A stretch of DNA of 64,000 bases from an uncultured Collinsella sp. GTDB lineage: Bacteria > Actinomycetota > Coriobacteriia > Coriobacteriales > Coriobacteriaceae. Below the pieces are notes generated by a model. It was not told where the DNA came from, did no database searches, and was given only the letters and a program-made list of their open reading frames with translations. The DNA lies in NCBI GenBank assembly GCA_902493375.1, contig CABUPH010000012.1:1-64000 (forward strand). Reading direction: 5' to 3'. Made by a program: the position numbers and the translations under genes. Shown piece by piece: positions 52,509-60,008 of the stretch (its first letter is position 1; each line of letters begins with the position of its first letter).

Positions 52509-52787
52509 TCAGGGGGCCAGCGCCGAAACCGCCGGTCCGGCTTTTTGCCGTTCTGCAAGCTCGAAGATAAACGGGGCGTTTGATCTAACAAATTCTGTCA
52601 AGAAATTGAGGTCATCAGCAGTAAATCCTTCAACGTTAAACCATTTGACCGCAGGCAAGAAGCATTCTGCATGGTCAAAGCCAAGGTCAACCGGACGCTC
52701 GACGGCTACGCGAACGGTCCCGTCATCTCTTGTCTCTGAGTAGGCAAACTGAGTGCCGTCATCTAGCTGAACATAGCTCCAAAGCAT
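52509..52787 (-). CDS. Unrecognised small protein upstream of the broken MNT gene
   Basis: A 92-residue acidic cytoplasmic protein beginning MLWSYVQLDDG, with EDGTVRVAVERP-like and NVEGFTADDL segments; it ends in an Ala/Pro stretch. No family recognised. The first ~35 bases match those of the gene upstream of Doc/Fic (50447-50632). It may be part of an MNT-linked module; function unknown. The start is preceded by ACGAGG and by a 10-bp palindrome at 52797-52821. Confidence 0.6.
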   Translation of the reverse strand: MLWSYVQLDDGTQFAYSETRDDGTVRVAVERPVDLGFDHAECFLPAVKWFNVEGFTADDLNFLTEFVRSNAPFIFELAERQKAGPAVSALAP

Positions 52788-52796
52788 TGCTGCCTC

Positions 52797-52821
52797 GTTT
52801 ATAACTTTTTGAGTTATAAAC
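52797..52821. promoter_or_regulatory. AT-rich 10-bp palindrome
   Basis: GTTTATAACT and its exact complement around a 5-base loop, 10 bases upstream of the gene at 52509-52787 and after rloB. AT-rich arms and position suggest an operator rather than a terminator. Confidence 0.5.
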
Positions 52822-52847
52822 CTGCCCCTAACGCGGGATGAATCGCA

Positions 52848-53525
52848 CTAGTTACCAGACCCAAATACGTCATCTACAAGATCAGGCAAGTCTGTCCATA
52901 CTTGATAGGCGGCAACGTTGTCCGGATTCATTTCTCTTGCACGACGTTTATTATCCGTATTGTGCTTTGCGGCATTGGTCAAAGCCTGGCCCTTGTTGCC
53001 GTCAATCATTTCGAGATTTACCGACTTGAACTTTGACGCGGAGGACCTGTTGGGGTCAGTAGATTTTAGAACGCCAAGGTCGCGCGCTCTTTTCTCACAC
53101 TGTGGCGTCGATGCAAAAGTTTCCGGGCATGGTGAGACATGATCGATAAGCCATACTTCAAAGCATGGATTGGAGATCGCGAGCCTAACTCCTTTTGTCT
53201 TTGCTTCTCGTTCTGCTGCGGCTAGGTTTCTGAACTCATCTGAATCAACAACGATCCATGCGGAACTCAATGCTTCGATTTCGCCCGCTTTAACGGCCTT
53301 TTTATCTGAATCGAGCTCTCGCGAAAGCTGCTTGGCCACCTTCAAAGGGTCTCCGTCAATATGCCGATACAGCACGCTTCCGCGAACGTCCATTTCAGTA
53401 ATAAGGAAGTTAAAGTATTCGGTTTCGGTCACCTTTCCATTGGACACAATTAGGTGGCGCTTTCGCTTGGCTCTTGTCTGCTTTTTGCGGCCGCGAGCAA
53501 GCCCCCTCCTTTCTGTTTTAGCCAT
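52848..53525 (-). CDS. rloB: RloB family protein
   Basis: A 225-residue protein of the RloB family (PF13707). The N-terminus is very basic (RGRKKQTRAKRKRHL), followed by LIVSNGKVTETEYFNFL (Glu near residue 35) and AWIVVDSDEF near 90-99, which look like the Glu and DxD of a TOPRIM-type metal site, and SNPCFEVWLIDH. RloB is linked to type I restriction loci and pairs with an ATPase, as here (8-base overlap). By analogy with OLD/PARIS pairs it may be a nuclease effector, which is inference. Confidence 0.85.
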   Translation of the reverse strand: MAKTERRGLARGRKKQTRAKRKRHLIVSNGKVTETEYFNFLITEMDVRGSVLYRHIDGDPLKVAKQLSRELDSDKKAVKAGEIEALSSAWIVVDSDEFRNLAAAEREAKTKGVRLAISNPCFEVWLIDHVSPCPETFASTPQCEKRARDLGVLKSTDPNRSSASKFKSVNLEMIDGNKGQALTNAAKHNTDNKRRAREMNPDNVAAYQVWTDLPDLVDDVFGSGN

Positions 53526-54813
53526 CTATGTCAGCGCCTTCCTTCATGAGTTGGGCTACAAGTTGATGAAAACTTGGGTTGGGCAGCGGCACGTAGACTC
53601 CGTTCATATAATTGCGCCCCAGATTCTCATTTGCGCGAGGGGAATATTCCATAGCAGCAATCAATTGCGAAGCACCTTCAGAGTCCTTTTCTACAAACCA
53701 AACCTGATCTCGTTCAAGCACCTCTTCCATGGGACTCGTGCGCGTCATCAAGGTGACATCATGAGTTGAGAAGATCAGCTGCGCACCCCTTGGATTAGTG
53801 CTGGGATCGGCAAACAGTGAGACAAAGTCGCGCAACAGCGTGGGATGAAGGCTTGAATCAAGCTCGTCAATTACTGTTGTGGCCCCACTGCTTAAAGAAC
53901 GTAAGGCTACCGAGAAAAACGCCAGCGCAGCTTTTGTGCCCTCCGATTCATGGGCGGAGTCCAGCCAAAAGCCATCTCCCGAGCCTTTGTGGTGGAAGAA
54001 CAGGTCATAAGCGAACGACAATTTAAAGTCTTCTGCAATTTTATTACGTGCCTCTTCCGGAATCTCATCGAGTCCAATGAGTGAGTCTTTTAAACCCATG
54101 ACGCCTTCCGATTGACGGACATCCATGCCGTCAATTCCGATATCAGCATATTTAATGAGCTGAGATAGCATCTGAGCTCGTGCGTCATCGTTGATAAACA
54201 GCTTTTTTATGGTGGCGAGTTCTGCTAGATAATGCGTTGCATCATAGAGATTGATGTCATTGGCAAGAGCTGTGAATGCGGGTTGAATTACATCACTTCC
54301 AGCCGCCGCTGCAGCAGATAAGAACAAAGAATTATTGCGCGTGATATCCCAAAGTTGTTTTTTTGCACCTGTAAAGGTACTACCAAATTTAATTGACTGT
54401 TCCCCGTTTATCGAAGAGCGGTCATAGAGAAGGGACGGCTGTTTTGATCGATACACAGTGAGGTTCTCATATGTAACCTCATTTTTGTTCACACCAAATG
54501 AAAACTCATACTTTAAGTTGCTAGCGATAAAATCTATCGAGAATTCTGTGTCACTTGATCGCGATTCCGAGTCAAGTAAAAAGGGGACGATGGGTATTTG
54601 AGAATTCGCATCGCCTGCCGCATAACCTGTACGAATAAAGTAAGAGACAAAGTAAAGAGCATTTAGGAAATTTGATTTGCCTGACGCGTTTGCGCCGTAA
54701 ACCGCAGCCACTCGCACAGGCCCAAGTTCCTTTTTGCTCGAAATCGGTTCAAACGAGAACTGTTGAGCATCTCGAAAGCTCTGAAAGTTCTTAAATGAAA
54801 AATTGAGGATCAT
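53518..54813 (-). CDS. rloA: RloA-type AAA/ABC ATPase
   Basis: A 431-residue ATPase of the AAA_15/AAA_21 (ABC-like, SMC-type) class. Walker A GANASGKSNFLNAL lies near residues 40-53, Walker B is TVIDELDSSLHP near 303, and STHDVTL forms the switch. The middle is an unconserved insert (~80-280). The ATG at 54813 follows AAAGGAT and starts at the typical MILNFSFKNFQSF; upstream sequence to 54867 lacks family sequence. It is the sensor/ATPase half of the RloAB pair. This gene is visibly AT-richer than the housekeeping block. Confidence 0.85.
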   Translation of the reverse strand: MILNFSFKNFQSFRDAQQFSFEPISSKKELGPVRVAAVYGANASGKSNFLNALYFVSYFIRTGYAAGDANSQIPIVPFLLDSESRSSDTEFSIDFIASNLKYEFSFGVNKNEVTYENLTVYRSKQPSLLYDRSSINGEQSIKFGSTFTGAKKQLWDITRNNSLFLSAAAAAGSDVIQPAFTALANDINLYDATHYLAELATIKKLFINDDARAQMLSQLIKYADIGIDGMDVRQSEGVMGLKDSLIGLDEIPEEARNKIAEDFKLSFAYDLFFHHKGSGDGFWLDSAHESEGTKAALAFFSVALRSLSSGATTVIDELDSSLHPTLLRDFVSLFADPSTNPRGAQLIFSTHDVTLMTRTSPMEEVLERDQVWFVEKDSEGASQLIAAMEYSPRANENLGRNYMNGVYVPLPNPSFHQLVAQLMKEGADIDG

Positions 54814-55078
54814 CTTCAGAATCCTTTTCAAAAAAGTTGATTCACCGCAGACATTCTTTAATAACAAGGAAAATTATATTGTTTTAAAACCATTATTTGT
54901 TAGTTTCGAACAAATATCTACTTTAAATTGAGATTCAAACTAAAGGTCTCAGCAAGTCCATACAACATAATGTCTGAAACTGATTTTCTACACTGCTTTT
55001 AAGAACAATTTTCAATGATGTCCGCACGCGGCTTTAGATTTCTTTTGTCCATCAGAGCTGTAAAACGAAAGGGACGAA
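54814..55078. other. AT-rich gap between rloA and a divergent unknown gene
   Basis: A non-coding, AT-rich divergent promoter region serving rloA (minus) and the gene at 55079 (plus). I could not settle on individual promoter elements. Confidence 0.4.
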
Positions 55079-55420
55079 ATGTTGTTTTGCAAGGACGGGT
55101 CCAGTTGGCTGGATGTTATAGATGATGCAGGCGTTCTGGTTCGCCGCCTAGAAATACTTGAGAACCTTCTCCGAAAGTGCACCTTCGATATGCCGAGAAC
55201 AGAATGCAAGTTCGTGGATGATACCGCTGAGGGATATGACGGAAGCGAAATGTTGCTGTTTCTCGATGAGTCTTTATTGGAGCTAATTGAAAGCTATAGA
55301 ACTCAGATTAAGAAATACAAAGTTGCATCTAAAAGGGGCCAGACCGACTTTGGAACCAGCACAACCGTAGGAAGAAAGAAATCGAGGATCCCCGCTATTC
55401 AAATTGATAAACCAGCATAA
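55079..55420 (+). CDS. Hypothetical protein of 113 residues
   Basis: A small protein with a mostly helical N-terminal part (VLVRRLEILENLLRKC, ESLLELIESYRTQIKKY) and a polar, basic C-terminus. No family recognised. The ATG follows GAAAGGG. It is on the same strand as the 384-residue gene 154 bases downstream; pairing as a module is possible but unproved. A 7-bp GC hairpin (55480-55511) lies between the two. Confidence 0.55.
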   Translation: MLFCKDGSSWLDVIDDAGVLVRRLEILENLLRKCTFDMPRTECKFVDDTAEGYDGSEMLLFLDESLLELIESYRTQIKKYKVASKRGQTDFGTSTTVGRKKSRIPAIQIDKPA

Positions 55421-55574
55421 TTAATTTGAATTTGGGTAGGGCTGAAAGGTAACACGGAGTTCACACCTTAACCCTGTTTGCCCTCGTCTTTCATTCACTT
55501 GTGGCGAGGGCCTCGCACCTTCTATAAGAGCGCGAGTTGAATTATGTTTCACTTATAAGGGCGGAGGATCCGGC

Positions 55575-56729
55575 ATGAGCAAGAACAAAAGCGACCAGAA
55601 CGCGCACGAAGAGCAAGTGTTCAACGATGTTCTTGAGCTATCGATGGCCTCGGGTGGTTACAAGAAGAAGGCCGCCTTGAAGGTGAGTGGATCTATTAAC
55701 GCAGACAGCGAGTGCCCTGATATTGTTATAGCCCGCGAAAATGGATCCATTGTTGGTTTGGAGCATTTTAGAATCGACCATAACATCAAACATGGTCGAA
55801 ACGCTCAATCAAAATCTGCTGAGCTCACATCGGTAATGAAAGCTGACTATGAAAAGCTGGTGCCAAGGCTTAAAGCCGACGACGTATCGTCGGAGGAAAT
55901 GGCGAGTTTAGTCGCAAACTATGTCTCATTGGCAAAATATCATCAAAGCTGTGCATGTTGCGATGATTTGACGCGCTCTCTAGATGCCCGATTGTTTGGT
56001 GGAAAAACAGGCCATGCAAGTAAATTACCTAAATACCGCAATCACCTTATTGAACTTAGCGGTGTTGATGGACGCATTGAATTGGGCTATTTGATTGAAA
56101 TTCATTCAGATTTTCAGGGATTATTCATGCACGATGGAACAAGAGTGGCCCGCCTCGACAGTGGACAATGCCCACTTTATGCGGAAATTTACGATCTCCT
56201 TTTCAAGGCATCTTGCGAGGTCGATTGGATCCTAATAGGTTTTTACCCATGCCTGACTGACCAGATTGCGAATGCCGCCATCATAGATTTTCGTAACAAT
56301 ATGTTTAAGGAGAGCTGCCGCAGGCAGCGCCTTAAAAGAACGGAATATTTAGGTCTAGGTAAAACGGAACCCTTTCTCAAACAAAGCAGAGCCGGAGAAA
56401 CAGAAATTGAGCTTTGCGGAGATAAGGTAAATATCTCAATCGAAAACCCCGCTGAAGGGATTTGCCCTGAGCTTCTATTTGGCACCGCGATCATTGATAC
56501 TGCAAGAGCATTAAATCTTGATAGAAGCGGTGAACCGTATACAGCAACGATTTCTGTTCAATTGATTTACGAACTCGTGCGGATGAGGAGCAAGGGGATT
56601 CGAGGCATTGTGACAATTTACGATGTTATGCGGCTGCTTTTAGAAATTGAGTGGTCTGTATTAAAACAAGAGATTGACAGTTTTGGCGTACGGTACAACA
56701 TTTCCGAAACGCCAGACTTTTGCTTATAG
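55575..56729 (+). CDS. Unrecognised 384-residue protein of the defence island
   Basis: A soluble protein with no family I recognise. Residues ~45-70 read SECPDIVIARENGSIVGLEHFRID, which has the spacing of a PD-(D/E)XK nuclease core (PD ... GLE) but lacks the usual Lys two residues after the Glu (Phe here). A CACCDD cluster lies near residue ~120. C-terminal ~100 residues are helical. The ATG follows GGCGGAGG. It lies between RloAB and the surface-protein remnant in a region of defence genes, so a nuclease-like defence role is a guess. Confidence 0.6.
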   Translation: MSKNKSDQNAHEEQVFNDVLELSMASGGYKKKAALKVSGSINADSECPDIVIARENGSIVGLEHFRIDHNIKHGRNAQSKSAELTSVMKADYEKLVPRLKADDVSSEEMASLVANYVSLAKYHQSCACCDDLTRSLDARLFGGKTGHASKLPKYRNHLIELSGVDGRIELGYLIEIHSDFQGLFMHDGTRVARLDSGQCPLYAEIYDLLFKASCEVDWILIGFYPCLTDQIANAAIIDFRNNMFKESCRRQRLKRTEYLGLGKTEPFLKQSRAGETEIELCGDKVNISIENPAEGICPELLFGTAIIDTARALNLDRSGEPYTATISVQLIYELVRMRSKGIRGIVTIYDVMRLLLEIEWSVLKQEIDSFGVRYNISETPDFCL

Positions 56730-57069
56730 ACAATCCGGGATGTCGCTAAGAAGCCAACTCATACAGCTCACCAATAAGTCCGGTTTAGTATTTGCCCGCT
56801 TTAGCACCGCCGAATATTGCGAGGCAACTCTGCTGGTCTTTCACTTGGGCACCAAGGTCGACATAGATCCCGGTGCCCTTTCGTTGCCCTCAGTCCAACC
56901 TGCGACATTATTGATTGATTGTCTCACTCATGTGGACCTGGGTCGCATGTCACGATTCAGCCCATGGTCGTGTCCGTATGGCCCCTGCCTTCGATAATTG
57001 GGTGCCTTTAGACAAACACGTAAATAGTTATACCTTGTGGATGTCTCTTTCTTCCAAATGGCAGCTATC
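56730..57069. other. 340-base gap, nothing recognised
   Basis: Short open frames exist, but none has a ribosome binding site plus a recognisable sequence. It may contain decayed coding sequence. It separates the plus-strand unknown gene from the convergent surface-protein pseudogene. Confidence 0.4.
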
Positions 57070-58176
57070 TCAACAACGACATGCGGTAGCTAGAAACACT
57101 ATACCAAGAAGGAAAAGCGTCACGGAAGTTGCGATCCAGTTGTTGTCGGCAGTCTTGGGGAGTGTTGCTGCGGTCGCGCTGGTGGCTTTAGGCTTGGAAG
57201 GCGTAGGCACCGTGGCCTTAGTCGCCGTCGTCTTTGTCGTCGTGTTTGTCTTGGGCGACGTAGCCGCAGGCTTCATCGCGGGATCCGTCGTCGGCCCCAC
57301 GCCGGGCTGCCCTGCAGCAGGACCGGCACCACCATCAGGCTCGCCCGTTCCGTCACCGGACACGTCGCGCCCGTCGGTCTCCCCCGTCGGGGGCGTAGCC
57401 ACATCGGGCTCAATCACCACATGCGGTGCTACCGTACCGGAGGCATCCACCACACCACTCGCACCAAAGGCCCCGTCGGCAGGCGTCACAAACCGTGCGG
57501 ACACAAGCGACCCGCCCGTGCACGCTACGCCGCTATCGGCACCGGTCGCATCGAGCCACGAGGCGTCGACGGAAAGCCGACAGCCCGCCGCGCCATCGCC
57601 TAGGCCAGCATCCTGCAGATACACACCGTAAGCGCGCACGCCCGCTCCGGACCCGGCGCCCGCGGCAACGACGCGCCCGCCGCCGCGCACGGTCATGTCG
57701 CCTGCGATCACGCCGGCAACCGCCTCGTCCGTGATATCGGCCCCGTCCGCCCGGGCATCGACGGCGCAGCCGTCCACCACGAGCGCCCGCGAGACGTGGA
57801 TCGCGCACTGCGAGCCCGATGCCGCCAGGGACCCGGTGCCGCGAAGCGTCAGGCTGCCCCACACCTCCATGCCGCACTGCGTGATGTCCGCATCGGGCGC
57901 ATTCGACTCCGTCACCGAGTTTTGCCCGGCGAGCGTCACGACCAGGTCGCCGTCGGCGGCGGTGGCGTCGCCCGCGTAGCCGTCAAGCTCCAGATGGCCG
58001 GCATCGGTTCAGGCCCAGCCGGGGCCCGACACGCCCGGCTCGCAGTACGTCGCGCCCGCGATAAACAGGCTCTCCGCGCCCGCGGCACAAGAAGGCCCGC
58101 CCAGCAAAACGCATAGGCAGGCTATGGCAACGATCTCAATGTAATGACGGCTGGTGTAGGACTCGGCAGCAAACAT
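57070..58176 (-). pseudogene. LPXTG-type surface protein broken by an in-frame TGA
   Basis: A 368-codon frame interrupted once, at codon 56 (TGA at 58009-58011). From the ATG at 58176 (GGAG upstream) it encodes a signal-like hydrophobic helix (YIEIVAIACLCVLLGG, then AAGAES), a repetitive Gly/Ala/Asp/Val-rich beta-type domain (~80-240; repeats such as GSLTLRGTGSLAASG, GDMTVRGGGRVVAAG), a Thr/Pro/Lys/Gly linker (~240-335) and a C-terminal sortase signal LPKTADN followed by a hydrophobic helix and RC. The reading frame before and after the stop is the same and coherent. Readthrough or a sequencing error are alternatives. Confidence 0.8.
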
Positions 58177-58537
58177 ACCCGCTCCGATCTTCGCAGGAGC
58201 CAATAGAATGTGCACCAGAAAATGCCCTGGTAACAGCAGTTATTAGTTTAGCGAGATCAATGCGTGAGCAAAGACAAATCGCGTGAGCAATGTCCACAAT
58301 TAGGTGTAAATCGTTTTGCCAGTCGGTGAAAGGAAGAATCTGGGCTCGACATAATCGTGCACAACTCCGTACGGATTGGGATGGTTGAAGTGAGCATGTG
58401 CGATAGGTACAGGGCCGGGGTTTCTAGCGAGTGGCGACAGCCGCGCGGCATCGAAAGAACGGGTGCGAACCCATGCGAAAGCGCTGAGTATTTGCACGTT
58501 TCCGTACCGCGAATACAGTTGGTACGGAGAAAGACGA
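58177..58537. other. Gap after the hsdS remnant
   Basis: No gene is supported. On the minus strand an open frame (to 58300) runs on from the hsdS remnant in another frame without recognisable sequence; it may be decayed DNA. Confidence 0.4.
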
Positions 58538-58669
58538 TTACTCAAGCACGGGCAAGTCTGGATGATTCTTCTCTTTTATTTCGGTAAAAAACTCCCCAAG
58601 CGTCTTCTCCTCCCACGCCGGATACTCCGACCCGTCGTCGGTCATAAAACGCAAATAAGGCTGTTCCAT
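58538..58669 (-). pseudogene. Truncated N-terminus of a type I restriction specificity subunit (hsdS)
   Basis: A 43-codon frame from an ATG at 58669 with a perfect GGAGGTGA site. MEQPYLRFMTDDGSEYPAWEEKTLGEFF-type sequence, reading YPAWEEKTLGEFFTEIKEKN, is the hallmark start of an HsdS target-recognition domain. It stops with TAA at 58538; the rest of the ~400-residue HsdS is missing. It lies 14 bases downstream of the transglutaminase-like gene, keeping the operon order hsdM - gene - hsdS. Confidence 0.8.
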
Positions 58670-58683
58670 ATCATTCACCTCCC

Positions 58684-59265
58684 TTAAATCACATCATCTT
58701 TGACTGTGTCGCGCAACGCGTCTACATTTGCTTTCAACGGGCTCATATCCAACAGGTCGCAAGCGAACTTCCACAAGATTCGCTTCGGTGATTTATCACA
58801 ATATTCGACTACCGGCATTCCCTGTACTTTGCTAATCAAAGCGTCGCGCCAGTCCTCATCAAATGTAAACGGACGATATTCCATTCCTTGTTCGTTCGCC
58901 TCGTACGACCCCATCACGATAGGGAAACGAACATCAAACGTCGAAAATGGTGAGAACTTAGCATTGCCGTAAATAGCGATGTCCACAATCTTCCCATCCA
59001 GCTCGAGCCACGCATGATAGAACTCATAGCCGCTTGGAGGCACGACCAGCCCGTAGCAAATACGAGGCTTGTAACCAAGATATTTCAGCGCAATAAACAG
59101 CTCGACCGTCGTGGACAGACAGCCATCCGGCTCTTCGGCCGCGCACATTTTATTGAATGCCTTGGTCATCGCAAAAACCATTTTCTTGTCTTCAAATCCA
59201 GAGAGCTGTCGCTGAATATAATGAATTGCGTCGTAATCTCGTTTCAATTGTCTTTCTCCTCTCAT
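58684..59265 (-). CDS. Transglutaminase/papain-fold protein in a decayed type I R-M operon
   Basis: A 193-residue cytoplasmic protein. Cys49 (DGCLSTTVELFIAL), His84 (FYHAWLELDG) and Asp95 (KIVDIAIYGN) are spaced like a transglutaminase-like Cys-His-Asp triad. The ATG at 59265 overlaps the stop of the hsdM remnant by 4 bases (ATGA), so it was translationally coupled to HsdM. The gene is intact while hsdM and hsdS around it are truncated. A peptidase or transglutaminase role linked to the restriction system is inference; I do not know an experimentally characterised homolog. Confidence 0.7.
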   Translation of the reverse strand: MRGERQLKRDYDAIHYIQRQLSGFEDKKMVFAMTKAFNKMCAAEEPDGCLSTTVELFIALKYLGYKPRICYGLVVPPSGYEFYHAWLELDGKIVDIAIYGNAKFSPFSTFDVRFPIVMGSYEANEQGMEYRPFTFDEDWRDALISKVQGMPVVEYCDKSPKRILWKFACDLLDMSPLKANVDALRDTVKDDVI

Positions 59266-59420
59266 AGTCCCAGCTGTGAAAGCATGCCCTCGACCTTGGC
59301 GATGGCCGCCGCCTTTTCGGCCTCGATGCGCTTGATGTCGTCGCGCACGACAGCAAGGTCCACCGGCTCCTCTTCCGCGAACGTGTCCACGTAGCGTGGG
59401 ATGTTCAGGTTCCAGCCGTT
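59262..59420 (-). pseudogene. C-terminal remnant of a type I methyltransferase (hsdM)
   Basis: About 52 codons with no start: NGWNLNIPRYVDTF and EEEPVDLAVVRDDIKRIE, the conserved C-terminal end of HsdM (NLNIPRYVD...EEEPIDL). The catalytic NPPF region is missing, cut off where the CBASS-like effector gene ends (59462). It stops with TGA overlapping the next start. Confidence 0.85.
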
Positions 59421-59461
59421 GACGCAGCAGCACCGCCAACCGGCCGTCATCGTCGTCCAGG

Positions 59462-59998
59462 TTATTTCAGGTCGCTCTTTTTGAATGAAGTGGATAGCAT
59501 CATGAGCAGAACGTCGTTCACTAACCTGCCTCGTAAATTGCAAAGCGTGGTAAATGCGGTTTTACCAAGGAGCTTCTTCTCGTCATCGTCGATTCGGCCC
59601 TTTTCCGGCGGACAGTGAACGATAAGTCCGCATCGGGAGCTCTTACCGTTGATAATCTCCCTAAAGCCTTCTTTGTCTAAATATCCGTAGACCACTATCA
59701 ACAGGAGCGCATCCTTTGCCTTGGATATCTGTTTGTCCGAAACGCGCTGTATGTTCTTCCTCTTGATCAGCCCAGAGTCGGAAAGATCCTCTTCGAGGTC
59801 ATGGTAGTCCTCGTCACTCGCGACAATCAGTATCTTCTTGCCGTACAGCGCAAGGCCGAAGCGCCACGCCGCTTTACCGAGACGCGTGAAGGCTCCGATA
59901 GCCAATGCGACGAACGACAGGAATCCCATGAATTCGAGGACAAGAGATATGTTTCCTCCAACAGAAAGAATGCCTGAAATTACGTTGTTGATATCCAT
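59462..59998 (-). CDS. Membrane-anchored Rossmannoid protein, candidate CBASS effector
   Basis: A 178-residue protein with one or two N-terminal hydrophobic helices (~17-50, LVLEFMGFLSFVALAIGAF) and a soluble alpha/beta domain (~53-178) of alternating strands and helices (KKILIVASDED, LLLIVVYGYLD, CGLIVHCPP). It is 10 bases downstream of the CD-NTase gene with a TAGGTGAT site, so it is the only candidate effector. The soluble part could be a nucleotide sensor (CARF- or TIR-like fold), but I recognise no named family. Membrane disruption after second-messenger binding is the inferred mode. Confidence 0.6.
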   Translation of the reverse strand: MDINNVISGILSVGGNISLVLEFMGFLSFVALAIGAFTRLGKAAWRFGLALYGKKILIVASDEDYHDLEEDLSDSGLIKRKNIQRVSDKQISKAKDALLLIVVYGYLDKEGFREIINGKSSRCGLIVHCPPEKGRIDDDEKKLLGKTAFTTLCNLRGRLVNDVLLMMLSTSFKKSDLK

Positions 59999-60008
59999 CG
60001 ATTATCAC

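Noticed and set aside
57118..57631. A plus-strand Pro/Ser/Ala-rich frame opposite the surface-protein pseudogene
   Set aside because: It is the complement of the Thr/Pro/Gly-rich linker and beta domain; the minus-strand frame has a signal segment and an LPKTA anchor.
59266..59439. N-terminal extension of the transglutaminase-like gene to 59439
   Set aside because: The extension is Arg/Gly-rich out-of-frame reading of the hsdM remnant; the ATGA overlap at 59265 is a better start.
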